A program made the position numbers and the translations under genes. 31,186 bases of DNA from Chloroflexota bacterium. GTDB taxonomy: Bacteria > Chloroflexota > UBA6077. The stretch is taken from the NCBI GenBank assembly GCA_023380955.1, contig JAMCTB010000023.1, positions 1 through 31,186 of the forward strand, read 5' to 3'. The notes under the pieces are model-generated. The model did not search any database. It was not told the origin of the DNA and was given only the letters and a program-made list of their open reading frames with translations. Shown here one piece after another: positions 8,041 to 15,350 of the stretch (positions within the stretch are counted from its first letter, which is position 1; the number at the start of each line of letters is the position of its first letter).

Positions 8041-8069
8041 TTGATCGATACTGCCCGGACCCATAGAAT
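8041..8069 (+). promoter_or_regulatory. Promoter of the TauE/DUF1634 operon
   Basis: A -35 box TTGATC (8041-8046) and a -10 box TAGAAT (8064-8069) are separated by exactly 17 bases. The expected start is near 8076, which leaves a leader of roughly 128 bases before the ATG at 8204. Confidence 0.55.
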
Positions 8070-8078
8070 GTCGGTGGA

Positions 8079-8147
8079 GGGGCAAAGCCCCTCGGCTCGT
8101 AGGGCCGGTTGTCCAAGCCTGGAGAAATCCACCGCGAAGTGAGCCGA
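8079..8147 (+). promoter_or_regulatory. Leader RNA with alternative pairing (candidate antiterminator)
   Basis: The leader begins with a GGGGC-AAA-GCCCC hairpin (8079-8091). The next seven bases, TCGGCTC (8092-8098), can pair perfectly with GAGCCGA (8141-8147), which is also the upper 5' arm of the terminator at 8133-8189. The two pairings exclude each other, as in attenuators and riboswitches. If transcription began a few bases earlier, CGGTGGA (8072-8078) could also pair with TCCACCG (8128-8134), making a pseudoknotted fold. I cannot match it to a known riboswitch class by eye. Confidence 0.45.
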
Positions 8148-8189
8148 CAGAGCCGGGTTTCCCTGGCCTCTCGGCTCGCTTCGCGTTTT
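8133..8189 (+). terminator. Intrinsic terminator inside the operon leader
   Basis: A 15-bp stem (8133-8147 with 8171-8185, one G-U pair) encloses a small hairpin (GCCGGG with CCCTGGC) and is followed by TTTT at 8186-8189. It lies between the promoter and the first start codon, with the GAGG ribosome site directly after the T-run. This position suggests regulated attenuation rather than the end of a gene. Confidence 0.6.
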
Positions 8190-8203
8190 CGAGGACTGAA
8201 GCC

Positions 8204-8512
8204 ATGAGAATCGCCTGGCCGACCCACACATGGTTCACCGGCACCAGCGATCTGGAGCGGGGCTGGCAGGAGCAGGTGATGCAAGAGGTGAAGCTGGGAT
8301 CGCTCTCCGGTTTGAGCCGGCAGGAGATCGTCCGGCGGGTGGCCCAGAAGATGTACCGGCAGGACGCTCGTGATCTCGGCCCCCTGGTGGACCTCGGACT
8401 GTTCACCTGGGAGATCTACCTCCGGGATGCCGAGCTGACGGTGGACTGGCTGCTTCAGCAGCAGAACGCCCCCCAACGACGAGCCAAGAGCAACCAAGGG
8501 GTAGACGACTGA
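8204..8512 (+). CDS. Small protein of unknown function, first gene of TauE operon
   Basis: A 102-residue soluble protein with no signal peptide, membrane segment or cysteine. I do not recognise a family. It is largely helical, with a Trp-rich start (WPTHTW), a helix around LSRQEIVRRVAQKMYRQ and a charged C-terminal tail. The ATG at 8204 has GAGG nine bases upstream. Its stop codon overlaps the start of the permease gene (TGATG), so translation is coupled and the two products probably act together. Because it follows the attenuator-like leader, it is the first gene whose expression that leader would control. Confidence 0.75.
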   Translation: MRIAWPTHTWFTGTSDLERGWQEQVMQEVKLGSLSGLSRQEIVRRVAQKMYRQDARDLGPLVDLGLFTWEIYLRDAELTVDWLLQQQNAPQRRAKSNQGVDD

Positions 8513-9357
8513 TGGATCCAACGCAATTCATCCTGGCCGCCTTTGCGGTCTCCGCATTTGCTGGCGTCCTGGGGTCGCTGCTGGGACTCGGTGGCGGGAT
8601 CATCGTGATCCCGGCGCTGACGCTGCTGTTTGGTGTCGACATCCGCTACGCCATCGGAGCCAGCATCGTCTCCGTGATAGCGACCTCCAGCGGCGCCACC
8701 GTCTCTCACCTCAAGGAGAGCATCGCCAACCTGCGGGTGGGCATGCTGCTGGAGACCGCCACCACCACCGGCGCCGTAGGCGGCGCCATGCTGGGGGCCT
8801 TCGTCACCGGCAGCGCCCTCTACCTGATCTTCGCGGTGATGCTCGCCTACTCGGCCGTTGCGATGTTTCACCGGCGCCACGCCGACCAGACCCCCAACCT
8901 GGCCAACGACCGCTGGTCGGAGCGACTGAAGCTGGGAGGCCAGTTCCTGGATCGCGCCAACGATCGAGTAGTGCGGTATGGCGTGGTGGGGGTGCCTGCC
9001 GCCATGGCGTTGATGTGGATCGCCGGAGTGGTTTCGGGCCTGCTGGGCGTCGGCAGCGGCACTCTGAAGGTCCCCGCCATGGACCTGGCCATGAGGCTCC
9101 CCATGAAGGTATCCACGGCCACCAGCAACTTCATGATCGGTGTGACGGCGGCCGCGGGGGCCGCCGTTCACTTCGCCCACGGAGACATAGTACCGTTGGT
9201 CGCGGCGCCCGTGGCCCTGGGGGTCCTGGTGGGGGCCTCCGGCGGGGCACGGCTTCTGGGCCGGGTCCAGAGCCATTCGGTACGGTTGCTCTTCGTCCTG
9301 GTCCTGGTCGTCATCTCGGTGCAGATGGCCGCCAGGGGCCTGGGGCTCACGGCTTGA
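8512..9357 (+). CDS. TauE/SafE-family anion permease
   Basis: Polytopic membrane permease of 281 residues with about eight transmembrane helices. Two inverted repeats carry the family signatures: GLGGGIIVIPAL near residues 25-36, and GVGSGTLKVPAM followed by STATSNFMIGVTAAAGA in the second half. Known members export sulfite, sulfoacetate or related small anions; some import them. The cargo cannot be told from sequence. The gene overlaps the upstream small gene by one base and is followed after 17 bases by DUF1634, a pairing seen in many genomes. A LysR regulator diverges from the operon. Confidence 0.92.
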   Translation: MDPTQFILAAFAVSAFAGVLGSLLGLGGGIIVIPALTLLFGVDIRYAIGASIVSVIATSSGATVSHLKESIANLRVGMLLETATTTGAVGGAMLGAFVTGSALYLIFAVMLAYSAVAMFHRRHADQTPNLANDRWSERLKLGGQFLDRANDRVVRYGVVGVPAAMALMWIAGVVSGLLGVGSGTLKVPAMDLAMRLPMKVSTATSNFMIGVTAAAGAAVHFAHGDIVPLVAAPVALGVLVGASGGARLLGRVQSHSVRLLFVLVLVVISVQMAARGLGLTA

Positions 9358-9374
9358 GAGGGAGGTCAGACCCG

Positions 9375-9854
9375 TTGGCTTACGCAAGAAGGACCCGGTC
9401 ATCGACGACGCTGGAGAGCGGCAGCCGGGTCACAGCCCAGAAAACCAAGGAACAGTTGCCCGTGTTGGAGGAAAAGGACCACGACCTTCAACTGGAGAAG
9501 GTGGTCGGCCACGTTCTGCGCTACGGATCCCTGGTGAGCGTCACAATCGTCGTGGTGGGCATCGCCCTGATGGCGTGGTCCGCCCTGTTCCGTTCTCAGG
9601 GGCTTCCAGCGGTCCCGACGGCGGGGTATGCCGCCCCCTTCCGCAGCCCGGCCGGTCTGCTGGCCGACTTGCGAGCCGGGGACCCTTCCGCCACGATCAG
9701 CGTCGGGCTGATGGTGCTGATCGCCACACCGGTCATCCGGGTGGCATCGACGGTGGTCTACTTCCTCCTCCATCGGGACAAGCCCTATCTGGCCATCACC
9801 AGCTTCGTCCTGCTGGTGCTGATCGCCGGCTTCCTCGTCGGAAGCGAGGGGTGA
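9375..9854 (+). CDS. DUF1634 membrane protein
   Basis: Membrane protein of 159 residues with three predicted helices (around VSVTIVVVGIALMAW, TISVGLMVLIATPVIRVAS and ITSFVLLVLIAGFLVG). The motif running ISVGLMVLIATPVIRV through FLLHRDKPYLAITS marks the DUF1634 family, commonly encoded next to TauE permeases. It may be an accessory subunit; no biochemical role is known to me. I chose TTG 9375 because AGGGAGG lies nine bases upstream and the coding character begins there. The frame is open far upstream, but that part overlaps tauE and is a shadow. The N-terminal 40 residues are hydrophilic and probably cytoplasmic. Confidence 0.8.
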   Translation: MAYARRTRSSTTLESGSRVTAQKTKEQLPVLEEKDHDLQLEKVVGHVLRYGSLVSVTIVVVGIALMAWSALFRSQGLPAVPTAGYAAPFRSPAGLLADLRAGDPSATISVGLMVLIATPVIRVASTVVYFLLHRDKPYLAITSFVLLVLIAGFLVGSEG

Positions 9855-9863
9855 ATTCGTAGT

Positions 9864-9884
9864 GCGGCACCTTGGTGCCGCTTT
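9864..9884 (+). terminator. Hairpin terminator after DUF1634
   Basis: GCGGCACC (9864-9871) and GGTGCCGC (9874-9881) form a compact hairpin followed by TTT, ten bases beyond the stop codon. Confidence 0.55.
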
Positions 9885-9910
9885 GGGAGGCGGCTTGACG
9901 CGGCGGGAAT

Positions 9911-9984
9911 GCCGGGAGGGCGAGCCTCCTGGCGAGCCACCGGACAATCGCGAGGCCGGCTCGGCGGGAGCCTCGCCCTCCCGC
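9911..9984. repeat. Imperfect inverted repeat, dispersed-repeat type
   Basis: The left arm (9911-9938, containing GGGAGGGCGAG) and right arm (9958-9984, containing CTCGCCCTCCC) are nearly complementary over about 27 bases, with a short loop. It resembles the miniature palindromes common in GC-rich environmental genomes. It lies in the gap between the convergent DUF1634 and HD genes. A second GC hairpin (GCACCGCC with GGCGGTGC, 10036-10060) lies closer to the HD gene end and may help termination. Confidence 0.55.
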
Positions 9985-10079
9985 AGAAACCCCTCGCCGT
10001 CGCGCTGCCCCCACCCTGGGCGTGCACGACGTTTCGCACCGCCTTGGTTTGGGGCGGTGCCAAGCCACCGCACCCCAGG

Positions 10080-10958
10080 TCAGATTCGGTAGGTCTCGAA
10101 CAGCCTCTTGTCCGCCTCGCCCAGGACGTCGGCGAACACCTCCACGTAGGACTCCAAACCCGAGTTCTTCAGCTTCTTCTTCAGCAGCTCGTCCAGCTGG
10201 AAGAGGCCGGCCGCGTTCAGCATGTGCACCGTGATGCGGATCGGCTTGGTCTCCCCCTCCTCGATCTCCAGGTTGTCGATGGCGGCGGCGGAGACCGAGT
10301 GGATGTTCATGTGACCCGCCTCGAAGGCGATGCGGCTGCGCCCCTTGGCCATGTCCAGGGCATCACCCAGCCGGATCGTCCCCGCCTCGAGGGTCAGGGG
10401 GCGGCCGTCACTGCGGTGGTTCAATATGGCGTGCAGCACCTCGGAGACGATCACCCTTCTGGCGATCGGGAGATAGATCCCATCCAGTAGCTCCATCGCC
10501 TTCCCATGAGCGATGAACAGCCCCATCTCTTCGTGGTTGACCCGGTCTATGGACATCCCCACGTCGTGGAGCAGGGAGGCTAGGACCACCACCACCTCAG
10601 CATCCTCGTTGGTCAACTGGTGGTTCGTGACGACGCTGGGGACCAGACCACCGGCCATCAGCATGCGGAGCAGCCGGAGGGAGATGTTGACGACAATCTG
10701 CATGTGGATCGGGCCGTGGTCGCTCATCCCCAGCCGATCGACGGCGTTGATGTTCTGGCAGCGCCATATGGTGTGCAGGTCTTCGTCGGCGTTGATGCGG
10801 GCCAGAAGCTGCTGCAGGGTGGGGTTGTGCCGGGCGGGCAGCCGGATCATCTCCGAGGGATGGAGCGGCTCGGTGCCCACCGGCGTGGACTCCGGTTGAG
10901 GCAGCGGGAAACCCTCCACCCGACGGATCTCCGGTTTCGGTCCGGTCTCCTGAGCCAT
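10080..10958 (-). CDS. HD-domain metal-dependent phosphohydrolase
   Basis: Soluble 292-residue protein with an HD domain. Candidate metal ligands are His81 and His85 (DHGPIHMQ), the central His131-Asp132 (LLHDVGM), His142, His176/His181 (LHAILNH) and Asp199/Asp202. The HD superfamily contains phosphatases, nucleotidases and cyclic-nucleotide phosphodiesterases; there is no HD-GYP signature. The first 40 residues are Pro-rich and probably unstructured. The ATG at 10958 follows GGAGGTG. The gene diverges from the pst operon across a 287-base gap holding the Pho boxes. A link to phosphate starvation, such as phosphate release from a nucleotide, is attractive but rests only on position. The substrate is unknown. 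Confidence 0.85.
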   Translation of the reverse strand: MAQETGPKPEIRRVEGFPLPQPESTPVGTEPLHPSEMIRLPARHNPTLQQLLARINADEDLHTIWRCQNINAVDRLGMSDHGPIHMQIVVNISLRLLRMLMAGGLVPSVVTNHQLTNEDAEVVVVLASLLHDVGMSIDRVNHEEMGLFIAHGKAMELLDGIYLPIARRVIVSEVLHAILNHRSDGRPLTLEAGTIRLGDALDMAKGRSRIAFEAGHMNIHSVSAAAIDNLEIEEGETKPIRITVHMLNAAGLFQLDELLKKKLKNSGLESYVEVFADVLGEADKRLFETYRI

Positions 10959-11134
10959 AGCTACACCTCCAGCTGCATACTGCCCCCTGGGCTTGCACCC
11001 ATAGGCTACGACGAGGACAGTCAGGGATGCAAGGGCTTCAGGATCGCAGGATCGCTAGACCCCATCGGTGGAGAAGCTTCCCCCCCACTGGCCTGTCTCT
11101 TGCCGGATGTTGTCGTAGATGCCTCTAGAGATCG

Positions 11135-11178
11135 TTAACCAGACGTTAACATACCGTTGAAGGCCCGTTAAAGCGCAC
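11135..11178 (+). promoter_or_regulatory. Pho box: four 11-bp direct repeats
   Basis: GTTAACC, GTTAACA, GTTGAAG and GTTAAAG start at 11135, 11146, 11157 and 11168, exactly 11 bases apart. This is one helical turn per monomer, as expected for tandem PhoB-type (OmpR-family) binding. The spacing and TTAAC core resemble the Pho boxes described in cyanobacteria and other phyla. The last repeat ends about ten bases before the -10 box. Confidence 0.85.
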
Positions 11179-11183
11179 CCGAT

Positions 11184-11189
11184 AGCATG
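11184..11189 (+). promoter_or_regulatory. -10 box of the pst operon
   Basis: TAGCAT lies nine bases after the core of the last Pho-box repeat, which takes the place of a -35 element, as in PhoB-activated promoters. It gives an expected start near 11196. Confidence 0.5.
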
Positions 11190-11245
11190 ATGGTCGAGAC
11201 AAGAGGTAAAGATCTCCAAAGGAAAGAAGGAGCAGAAAGGAAAAC

Positions 11246-12412
11246 ATGCTAAGAGGATCGAGAGCATCTTCGGCTTCAACGACGATCTCTACGAGAGGAT
11301 GGAGGGTCCTGCTGGCCGGAGCCTTCGCCGTGATGCTGATCGGAGCCGCGGCGTGCAGCGGGGGAGCCGCCCCGGTCACAGCACCCTCGAACACGGCCTC
11401 TCAGTCCGGGCAATCAGCGGCAGGGACCGGAGGATCGGCCAAGGAGATGACCGGGGCTGGAGCCACCTTCCCCTACCCCCTCTACTCCAAGTGGTTCGAC
11501 GTCTACAACAAGAAGGCGGGCGTCCAGATCAACTACCAGTCGGTCGGTTCGGGCGCCGGCATCCAGCAGCTGTCCCAGCGGACCGTCGACTTCGGCGCCA
11601 GCGACGCCCCCATGACCGACGAGCAGCTCAAGGCAGCGCCCGGCGAGGTGCTGCACATCCCGACGGTGATGGGCGCCGTGGTAGTGACCTACAACCTGGC
11701 TGGGGTCGACAAGGGATTGAAGCTCACCCCTGACACCCTGTCGGGCATCTTCCTGGGCAGCGTCAAGAAGTGGAGCGATCCCAGGATCGCCGCCGATAAC
11801 CCGAACGTCAAGCTGCCCGATGCGGACATCGCCGTGGTGCACCGGTCCGACGGCAGCGGCACCACCAACATCTTCACCGACTACCTGAGCACGGTGAGCC
11901 CCGAATGGAAGAGCAAGGTCGGCAAGAGCACCTCGGTCAATTGGCCGGTGGGCCTTGGGGCGAAGGGGAACGAGGGCGTCGCGGGCCAGGTGAAGCAGAC
12001 CCCAGGATCGATCGGCTACGTGGAGCTGGCCTATGCGGTCCAGAACAAGCTACCCTACGCCTTCATGAAGAACCAGGCGGGCCAGTTTGTGGAGCCGACC
12101 CTGGAGTCCACGACGTCGGCGGCGGCAGGGTCCGCGTCCAACATGCCGGAGGACCTGCGGGTTTCGATCGTGAACGCCCCGGGCGAGAAGTCCTACCCCA
12201 TAGCGGGCTACACCTACATCCTGGTCTACAAGGATCAGCAGGATCCGGCCAAGGGAAAGGCGCTGGTGGACTTCCTCTGGTGGGGGATCCACGACGGAGA
12301 GCAGTACGCCACGGGTCTGCTGTATGCACCACTGCCGAAAGAGGTGGTCACCAGGGACGAAGCCAAGATCAAGTCCATCGCCTCCCAGGGGAAGCCGCTG
12401 TACCAACAGTGA
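11246..12412 (+). CDS. pstS: Phosphate ABC transporter substrate-binding lipoprotein
   Basis: High-affinity phosphate-binding protein of 388 residues, first gene of the pst operon. It has an N-terminal basic segment, a hydrophobic stretch (about 20-36) and a lipobox ending LIGAAAC with the lipidated Cys37. A Ser/Thr/Gly-rich linker (about 38-65) follows. The mature domain shows PstS motifs: GAGATFPYPLYSKW, YQSVGSGAGI, FGASDAPMT and HRSDGSGTTNIFTDYL, whose Ser, Asp, Arg and Thr residues hold phosphate in the family. Lipid anchoring fits a single-membrane or atypical envelope. Expression should be PhoB-dependent through the four repeats upstream. A large inverted repeat separates it from pstC and could let pstS be made in excess of the permease. 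Confidence 0.96.
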   Translation: MLRGSRASSASTTISTRGWRVLLAGAFAVMLIGAAACSGGAAPVTAPSNTASQSGQSAAGTGGSAKEMTGAGATFPYPLYSKWFDVYNKKAGVQINYQSVGSGAGIQQLSQRTVDFGASDAPMTDEQLKAAPGEVLHIPTVMGAVVVTYNLAGVDKGLKLTPDTLSGIFLGSVKKWSDPRIAADNPNVKLPDADIAVVHRSDGSGTTNIFTDYLSTVSPEWKSKVGKSTSVNWPVGLGAKGNEGVAGQVKQTPGSIGYVELAYAVQNKLPYAFMKNQAGQFVEPTLESTTSAAAGSASNMPEDLRVSIVNAPGEKSYPIAGYTYILVYKDQQDPAKGKALVDFLWWGIHDGEQYATGLLYAPLPKEVVTRDEAKIKSIASQGKPLYQQ

Positions 12413-12440
12413 CGGGGATAGGGGCGAGGGCTTAACTCCC

Positions 12441-12534
12441 CTCTCCCCCTGGGAGAGGGTCGGGGTGAGGGCTGTCTGGTTGGCAACGTCTCAGCCCTCA
12501 CCCGCCCTTCGGGCGGCCTCTCCCAGGGGGAGAG
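12441..12534. repeat. Large inverted repeat between pstS and pstC
   Basis: The left arm 12441-12474 (starting CTCTCCCCCTGGGAGAGG, then a GGGGTGAGGG block) is complementary to the right arm 12492-12534, which has an extra GCCC-TTC-GGGC hairpin inside. Each arm can also fold on itself. A single-arm relative is at 25746-25781. It has no protein and looks like a dispersed miniature repeat. As RNA it would form a strong structure after the pstS stop codon. Confidence 0.7.
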
Positions 12535-12556
12535 GCGACTTGGGAAGAGAGGTGCA

Positions 12557-13531
12557 ATGACTGAAAACGCGGCTCGCGCAGTTCAAGTAGAGAAGCTTGG
12601 ACTGAAGACCAGGGTGGGCAACAGGGGAGACACAGCCTTTCGTGGGGTCGTGACTCTCCTGGCCTGTGGCATTCTGGCCCTCGTGGCCTTGATGGTCATC
12701 AAGATGGCCGACGGCTCCATGCCGGCCATCCAACGGTTTGGCCTCGGGTTTCTCTGGGGCACCACCTGGGACCCGGTGGCCCAGGAGTTCGGGGCGCTGC
12801 CCTTCATCTTCGGCACCGTGGTTTCCTCGTCGATCGCCCTGCTCGTAGGAGGACCCATCGGCCTGGGCGCCGCCATCTACCTCTCGGAGCTGGCCCCAGA
12901 CTGGCTGCGCAACCCGGTGTCCTTCCTGGTGGAGCTGCTGGCGGCGATACCCAGCGTGGTATACGGCCTCTGGGGGGTCTTCGTCATGGCACCCTGGCTG
13001 CGCTCAGCCCTGGAGCCCCTCCTGAGCCGAAGCCTCGGCTTCCTGCCACTCTTCCAGGGCCCCAGCTATGGCATAGGGATGCTGGCCGGCGGACTGATCC
13101 TGGCCATCATGATCCTCCCCACCATCACCGCTGTCTCCCGGGACGTGATGAGGGCAGTGCCCAGAACTCAGCGGGAGGGCATGCTGGCCCTGGGGGCGAC
13201 CCCATGGGAAGTGATATGGGGAGCGGTCATGCCCTATGCCCGCTCCGGCATCCTTGGATCGGTGATCCTCGGGCTGGGCCGGGCCCTGGGAGAGACCATG
13301 GCCGTGACCATGGTGATCGGCAACCGTCCCGACATCTCCGCCTCCCTTTTCGCCCCCTCCTACACCATGGCCAGCGTCATCGCCAACGAGTTCAGCGAGG
13401 CCACCTACAACCTCTACCTATCGGCACTGATAGAGATCGGCCTCGCCCTCTTCGGAGTGACGCTCCTGCTGAACGCCCTGGCCAGGCTGCTCGTCTGGCG
13501 GACGGCTCGCATGCCGGCAGGAGGGGGATGA
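12557..13531 (+). CDS. pstC: Phosphate ABC transporter permease PstC
   Basis: Inner-membrane permease of 324 residues, one half of the PstC-PstA channel. It has an N-terminal cytoplasmic segment, a first helix at about 27-50, the PstC-type loop GFLWGTTWDPVAQEFGALPF, and a six-helix BPD_transp_1 core. The coupling-helix motif that contacts PstB is EGMLALGATPWEVIWGAVMP, and the conserved ALGETMAVTMVIGN lies after it. The ATG at 12557 follows GAGAGG. The stop overlaps pstA, so translation of the two permeases is coupled. It is separated from pstS by the repeat at 12441-12534. Confidence 0.95.
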   Translation: MTENAARAVQVEKLGLKTRVGNRGDTAFRGVVTLLACGILALVALMVIKMADGSMPAIQRFGLGFLWGTTWDPVAQEFGALPFIFGTVVSSSIALLVGGPIGLGAAIYLSELAPDWLRNPVSFLVELLAAIPSVVYGLWGVFVMAPWLRSALEPLLSRSLGFLPLFQGPSYGIGMLAGGLILAIMILPTITAVSRDVMRAVPRTQREGMLALGATPWEVIWGAVMPYARSGILGSVILGLGRALGETMAVTMVIGNRPDISASLFAPSYTMASVIANEFSEATYNLYLSALIEIGLALFGVTLLLNALARLLVWRTARMPAGGG

Positions 13532-14397
13532 TGTCAGAGAGAGGCTTGACGGTAACCAGGACCAGCCATCTTCGGCGCAGGGCCATCAATGGGGTCATGC
13601 TGGGGCTCACCCTCGCCAGCACCGGGCTGGCCATCGCCTTCCTATTCAGTGTGCTGGGATGGGTGCTGGTGCAGGGAGGGTCCGCCCTGAACCTGGACTT
13701 CTTCACCCAGCTGCCCAAGCCGGTGGGGGAGCCCGGCGGCGGGATGGGGAACGCCATCCTGGGCACCCTGATCCTGCTGGCCCTGGCATCGCTGATCGGG
13801 ATCCCCATCGGCCTGGGAGCCGGCATCTACCTGGCCGAGTACGGCGGTGGGAGACTGGGAACGGCCATCCGTTTCCTCACGGACGTGCTGACCGGTGTCC
13901 CCTCCATAACCATCGGGATCTTCGCCTACACCATGGTGGTGCTGCCGATGCGCGGCTTCTCGACCCTGGCAGGTGGCTTTGCCCTGGCCATCATCATGAT
14001 ACCGACGGTGACTCGGGCCACCGAGGAGATGATGAAGCTGGTATCAGGGTCGCTGAGAGAGGCCTCGCTGGCCCTGGGGATACCCCAATGGAAAACGGTA
14101 CTGAGGGTGGTGGTGCCGACGGCCATGGGCGGGATAGTCACGGGGGCTATGCTGGCCGTCGCCAGGGCGGCAGGCGAAACCGCCCCGCTGCTGTTTACCG
14201 CCTTCGGCAACCGCTTCTGGTCCACGGCCCTGGATCGCCCTATCGCGGCGCTACCGCTCCAGGTCTTCACCTACGCCCTATCCCCCTACGACGATTGGAG
14301 GGCTCAGGCATGGGCCGGGGCCTTCGTCCTGGTGGCCCTGGTGCTGGCGATCAACGTGGTGGCCCGCTTCTTCGCCCGCGGAATACGCAGTCAATGA
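13528..14397 (+). CDS. pstA: Phosphate ABC transporter permease PstA
   Basis: Second permease subunit, 289 residues, partner of PstC. A first membrane helix (about 20-50) is followed by a BPD_transp_1 domain containing GTLILLALASLIGIPIGLGAGIY (first 20 of these residues lie in one helix), the loop GVPSITIGIFAY and the PstB-contacting EASLALGIPQWKTVLRVVVP. The family motif ARAAGETAPLLFTAFGN is present. The start is ATG 13528, overlapping the pstC stop as ATGA, or the next ATG at 13531; GGAGGGGG directly upstream fits the second slightly better. Confidence 0.95.
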   Translation: MMSERGLTVTRTSHLRRRAINGVMLGLTLASTGLAIAFLFSVLGWVLVQGGSALNLDFFTQLPKPVGEPGGGMGNAILGTLILLALASLIGIPIGLGAGIYLAEYGGGRLGTAIRFLTDVLTGVPSITIGIFAYTMVVLPMRGFSTLAGGFALAIIMIPTVTRATEEMMKLVSGSLREASLALGIPQWKTVLRVVVPTAMGGIVTGAMLAVARAAGETAPLLFTAFGNRFWSTALDRPIAALPLQVFTYALSPYDDWRAQAWAGAFVLVALVLAINVVARFFARGIRSQ

Positions 14398-14405
14398 GGT
14401 GACGA

Positions 14406-15239
14406 ATGTTGGATGTCAAACCCCGGATCTCGGAGAATCAGCCCCAGCTGCAGGGGGTGCAAGCGGCTGGCAAGCGGGTGGAGATCCAGGATCTGAGCGC
14501 CTGGTATGGGGAGAAGCTGGCCATCGAGGAGGTCAGCCTCTCCGTCGAGCCGAACAGGGTAACGGCCATCATCGGTCCCTCCGGCTGCGGCAAGTCGACG
14601 CTGATCCGCTGCATCAATCGGATGCACGAGGTAGTGCCGGGCGCTCGAGTGGCCGGGAAGGTGCTGCTGGACGATGATGACATCTACGCGCCGGGGATCG
14701 ATCCGGTGATGGTGCGCCGGCGCATCGGCATGGTGTTTCAGAAGGCGAATCCCTTCCCCACCATGTCGATCTTCGACAACGTGGCGGCCGGCCTCCGGCT
14801 GAACGGCCTCGCCAATCGGCGGGAGTTGCCTGCCATCGTGGAGAAGAGCCTGCGGCAGGCGGCCCTGTGGGACGAAGTGAAGGACAAGCTGAGCCAGCCC
14901 GGGACGGCTCTGTCCGGTGGCCAGCAGCAGCGGCTCTGCATCGCCCGCGCCCTGGCCGTCGAACCGGACGTGCTGCTGATGGACGAACCGGCCAGCGCCC
15001 TGGATCCCGTGGCCACCCTTCGGATCGAAGAGCTGATGCAGGAGTTGAAGCAGAGCTACACCATCGTCATCGTGACCCACAACATGCAGCAGGCGGCACG
15101 GGTATCCGACCACACAGCCTTCATGCTGGCGGGCGAAGAACGGGTGGGGAGGCTGATAGAGTTTGGCGAGACGAACCGGCTGTTCACCAACCCGAAAGAC
15201 AGGCGAACCGAGGATTACATCACGGGGAGATTCGGATAG
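14406..15239 (+). CDS. pstB: Phosphate ABC transporter ATP-binding protein PstB
   Basis: Cytoplasmic ATPase of 277 residues that powers the PstCA channel. Walker A is [16 protein letters not shown] (near 58-73), the Q-loop lies in [15 protein letters not shown], the ABC signature is [16 protein letters not shown], Walker B with catalytic Glu is [13 protein letters not shown], and the switch His is in VTHNMQQA. The N-terminus is about 25 residues longer than a minimal PstB. It starts eight bases after the pstA stop with GAGGTGAC as ribosome site. PstCAB together with PhoU also signals phosphate sufficiency to PhoR. Confidence 0.97.
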   Translation: MLDVKPRISENQPQLQGVQAAGKRVEIQDLSAWYGEKLAIEEVSLSVEPNRVTAIIGPSGCGKSTLIRCINRMHEVVPGARVAGKVLLDDDDIYAPGIDPVMVRRRIGMVFQKANPFPTMSIFDNVAAGLRLNGLANRRELPAIVEKSLRQAALWDEVKDKLSQPGTALSGGQQQRLCIARALAVEPDVLLMDEPASALDPVATLRIEELMQELKQSYTIVIVTHNMQQAARVSDHTAFMLAGEERVGRLIEFGETNRLFTNPKDRRTEDYITGRFG

Positions 15240-15350
15240 GGCATCAGGGAATGATTGATGCGGCAGATCCAACCGAGCTACACTGACGATGTGGCCGGAC
15301 TCGACGTAGGGCGATCAACCGAGAAGCATCACAGGGAGGGAAAAGAGGCG

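Noticed and set aside
8071..8190. A known riboswitch or T-box in the TauE operon leader
   Set aside because: I looked for T-box, SAM, SAH, cobalamin, TPP, glycine, fluoride and molybdenum-cofactor consensus motifs and found no convincing match by eye. I kept it as an unassigned attenuator candidate.
9015..9374. A long N-terminal extension of the DUF1634 gene overlapping tauE
   Set aside because: The upstream part is a Gly/Arg/His-rich shadow of tauE. TTG 9375 with AGGGAGG upstream marks the start of real coding sequence.
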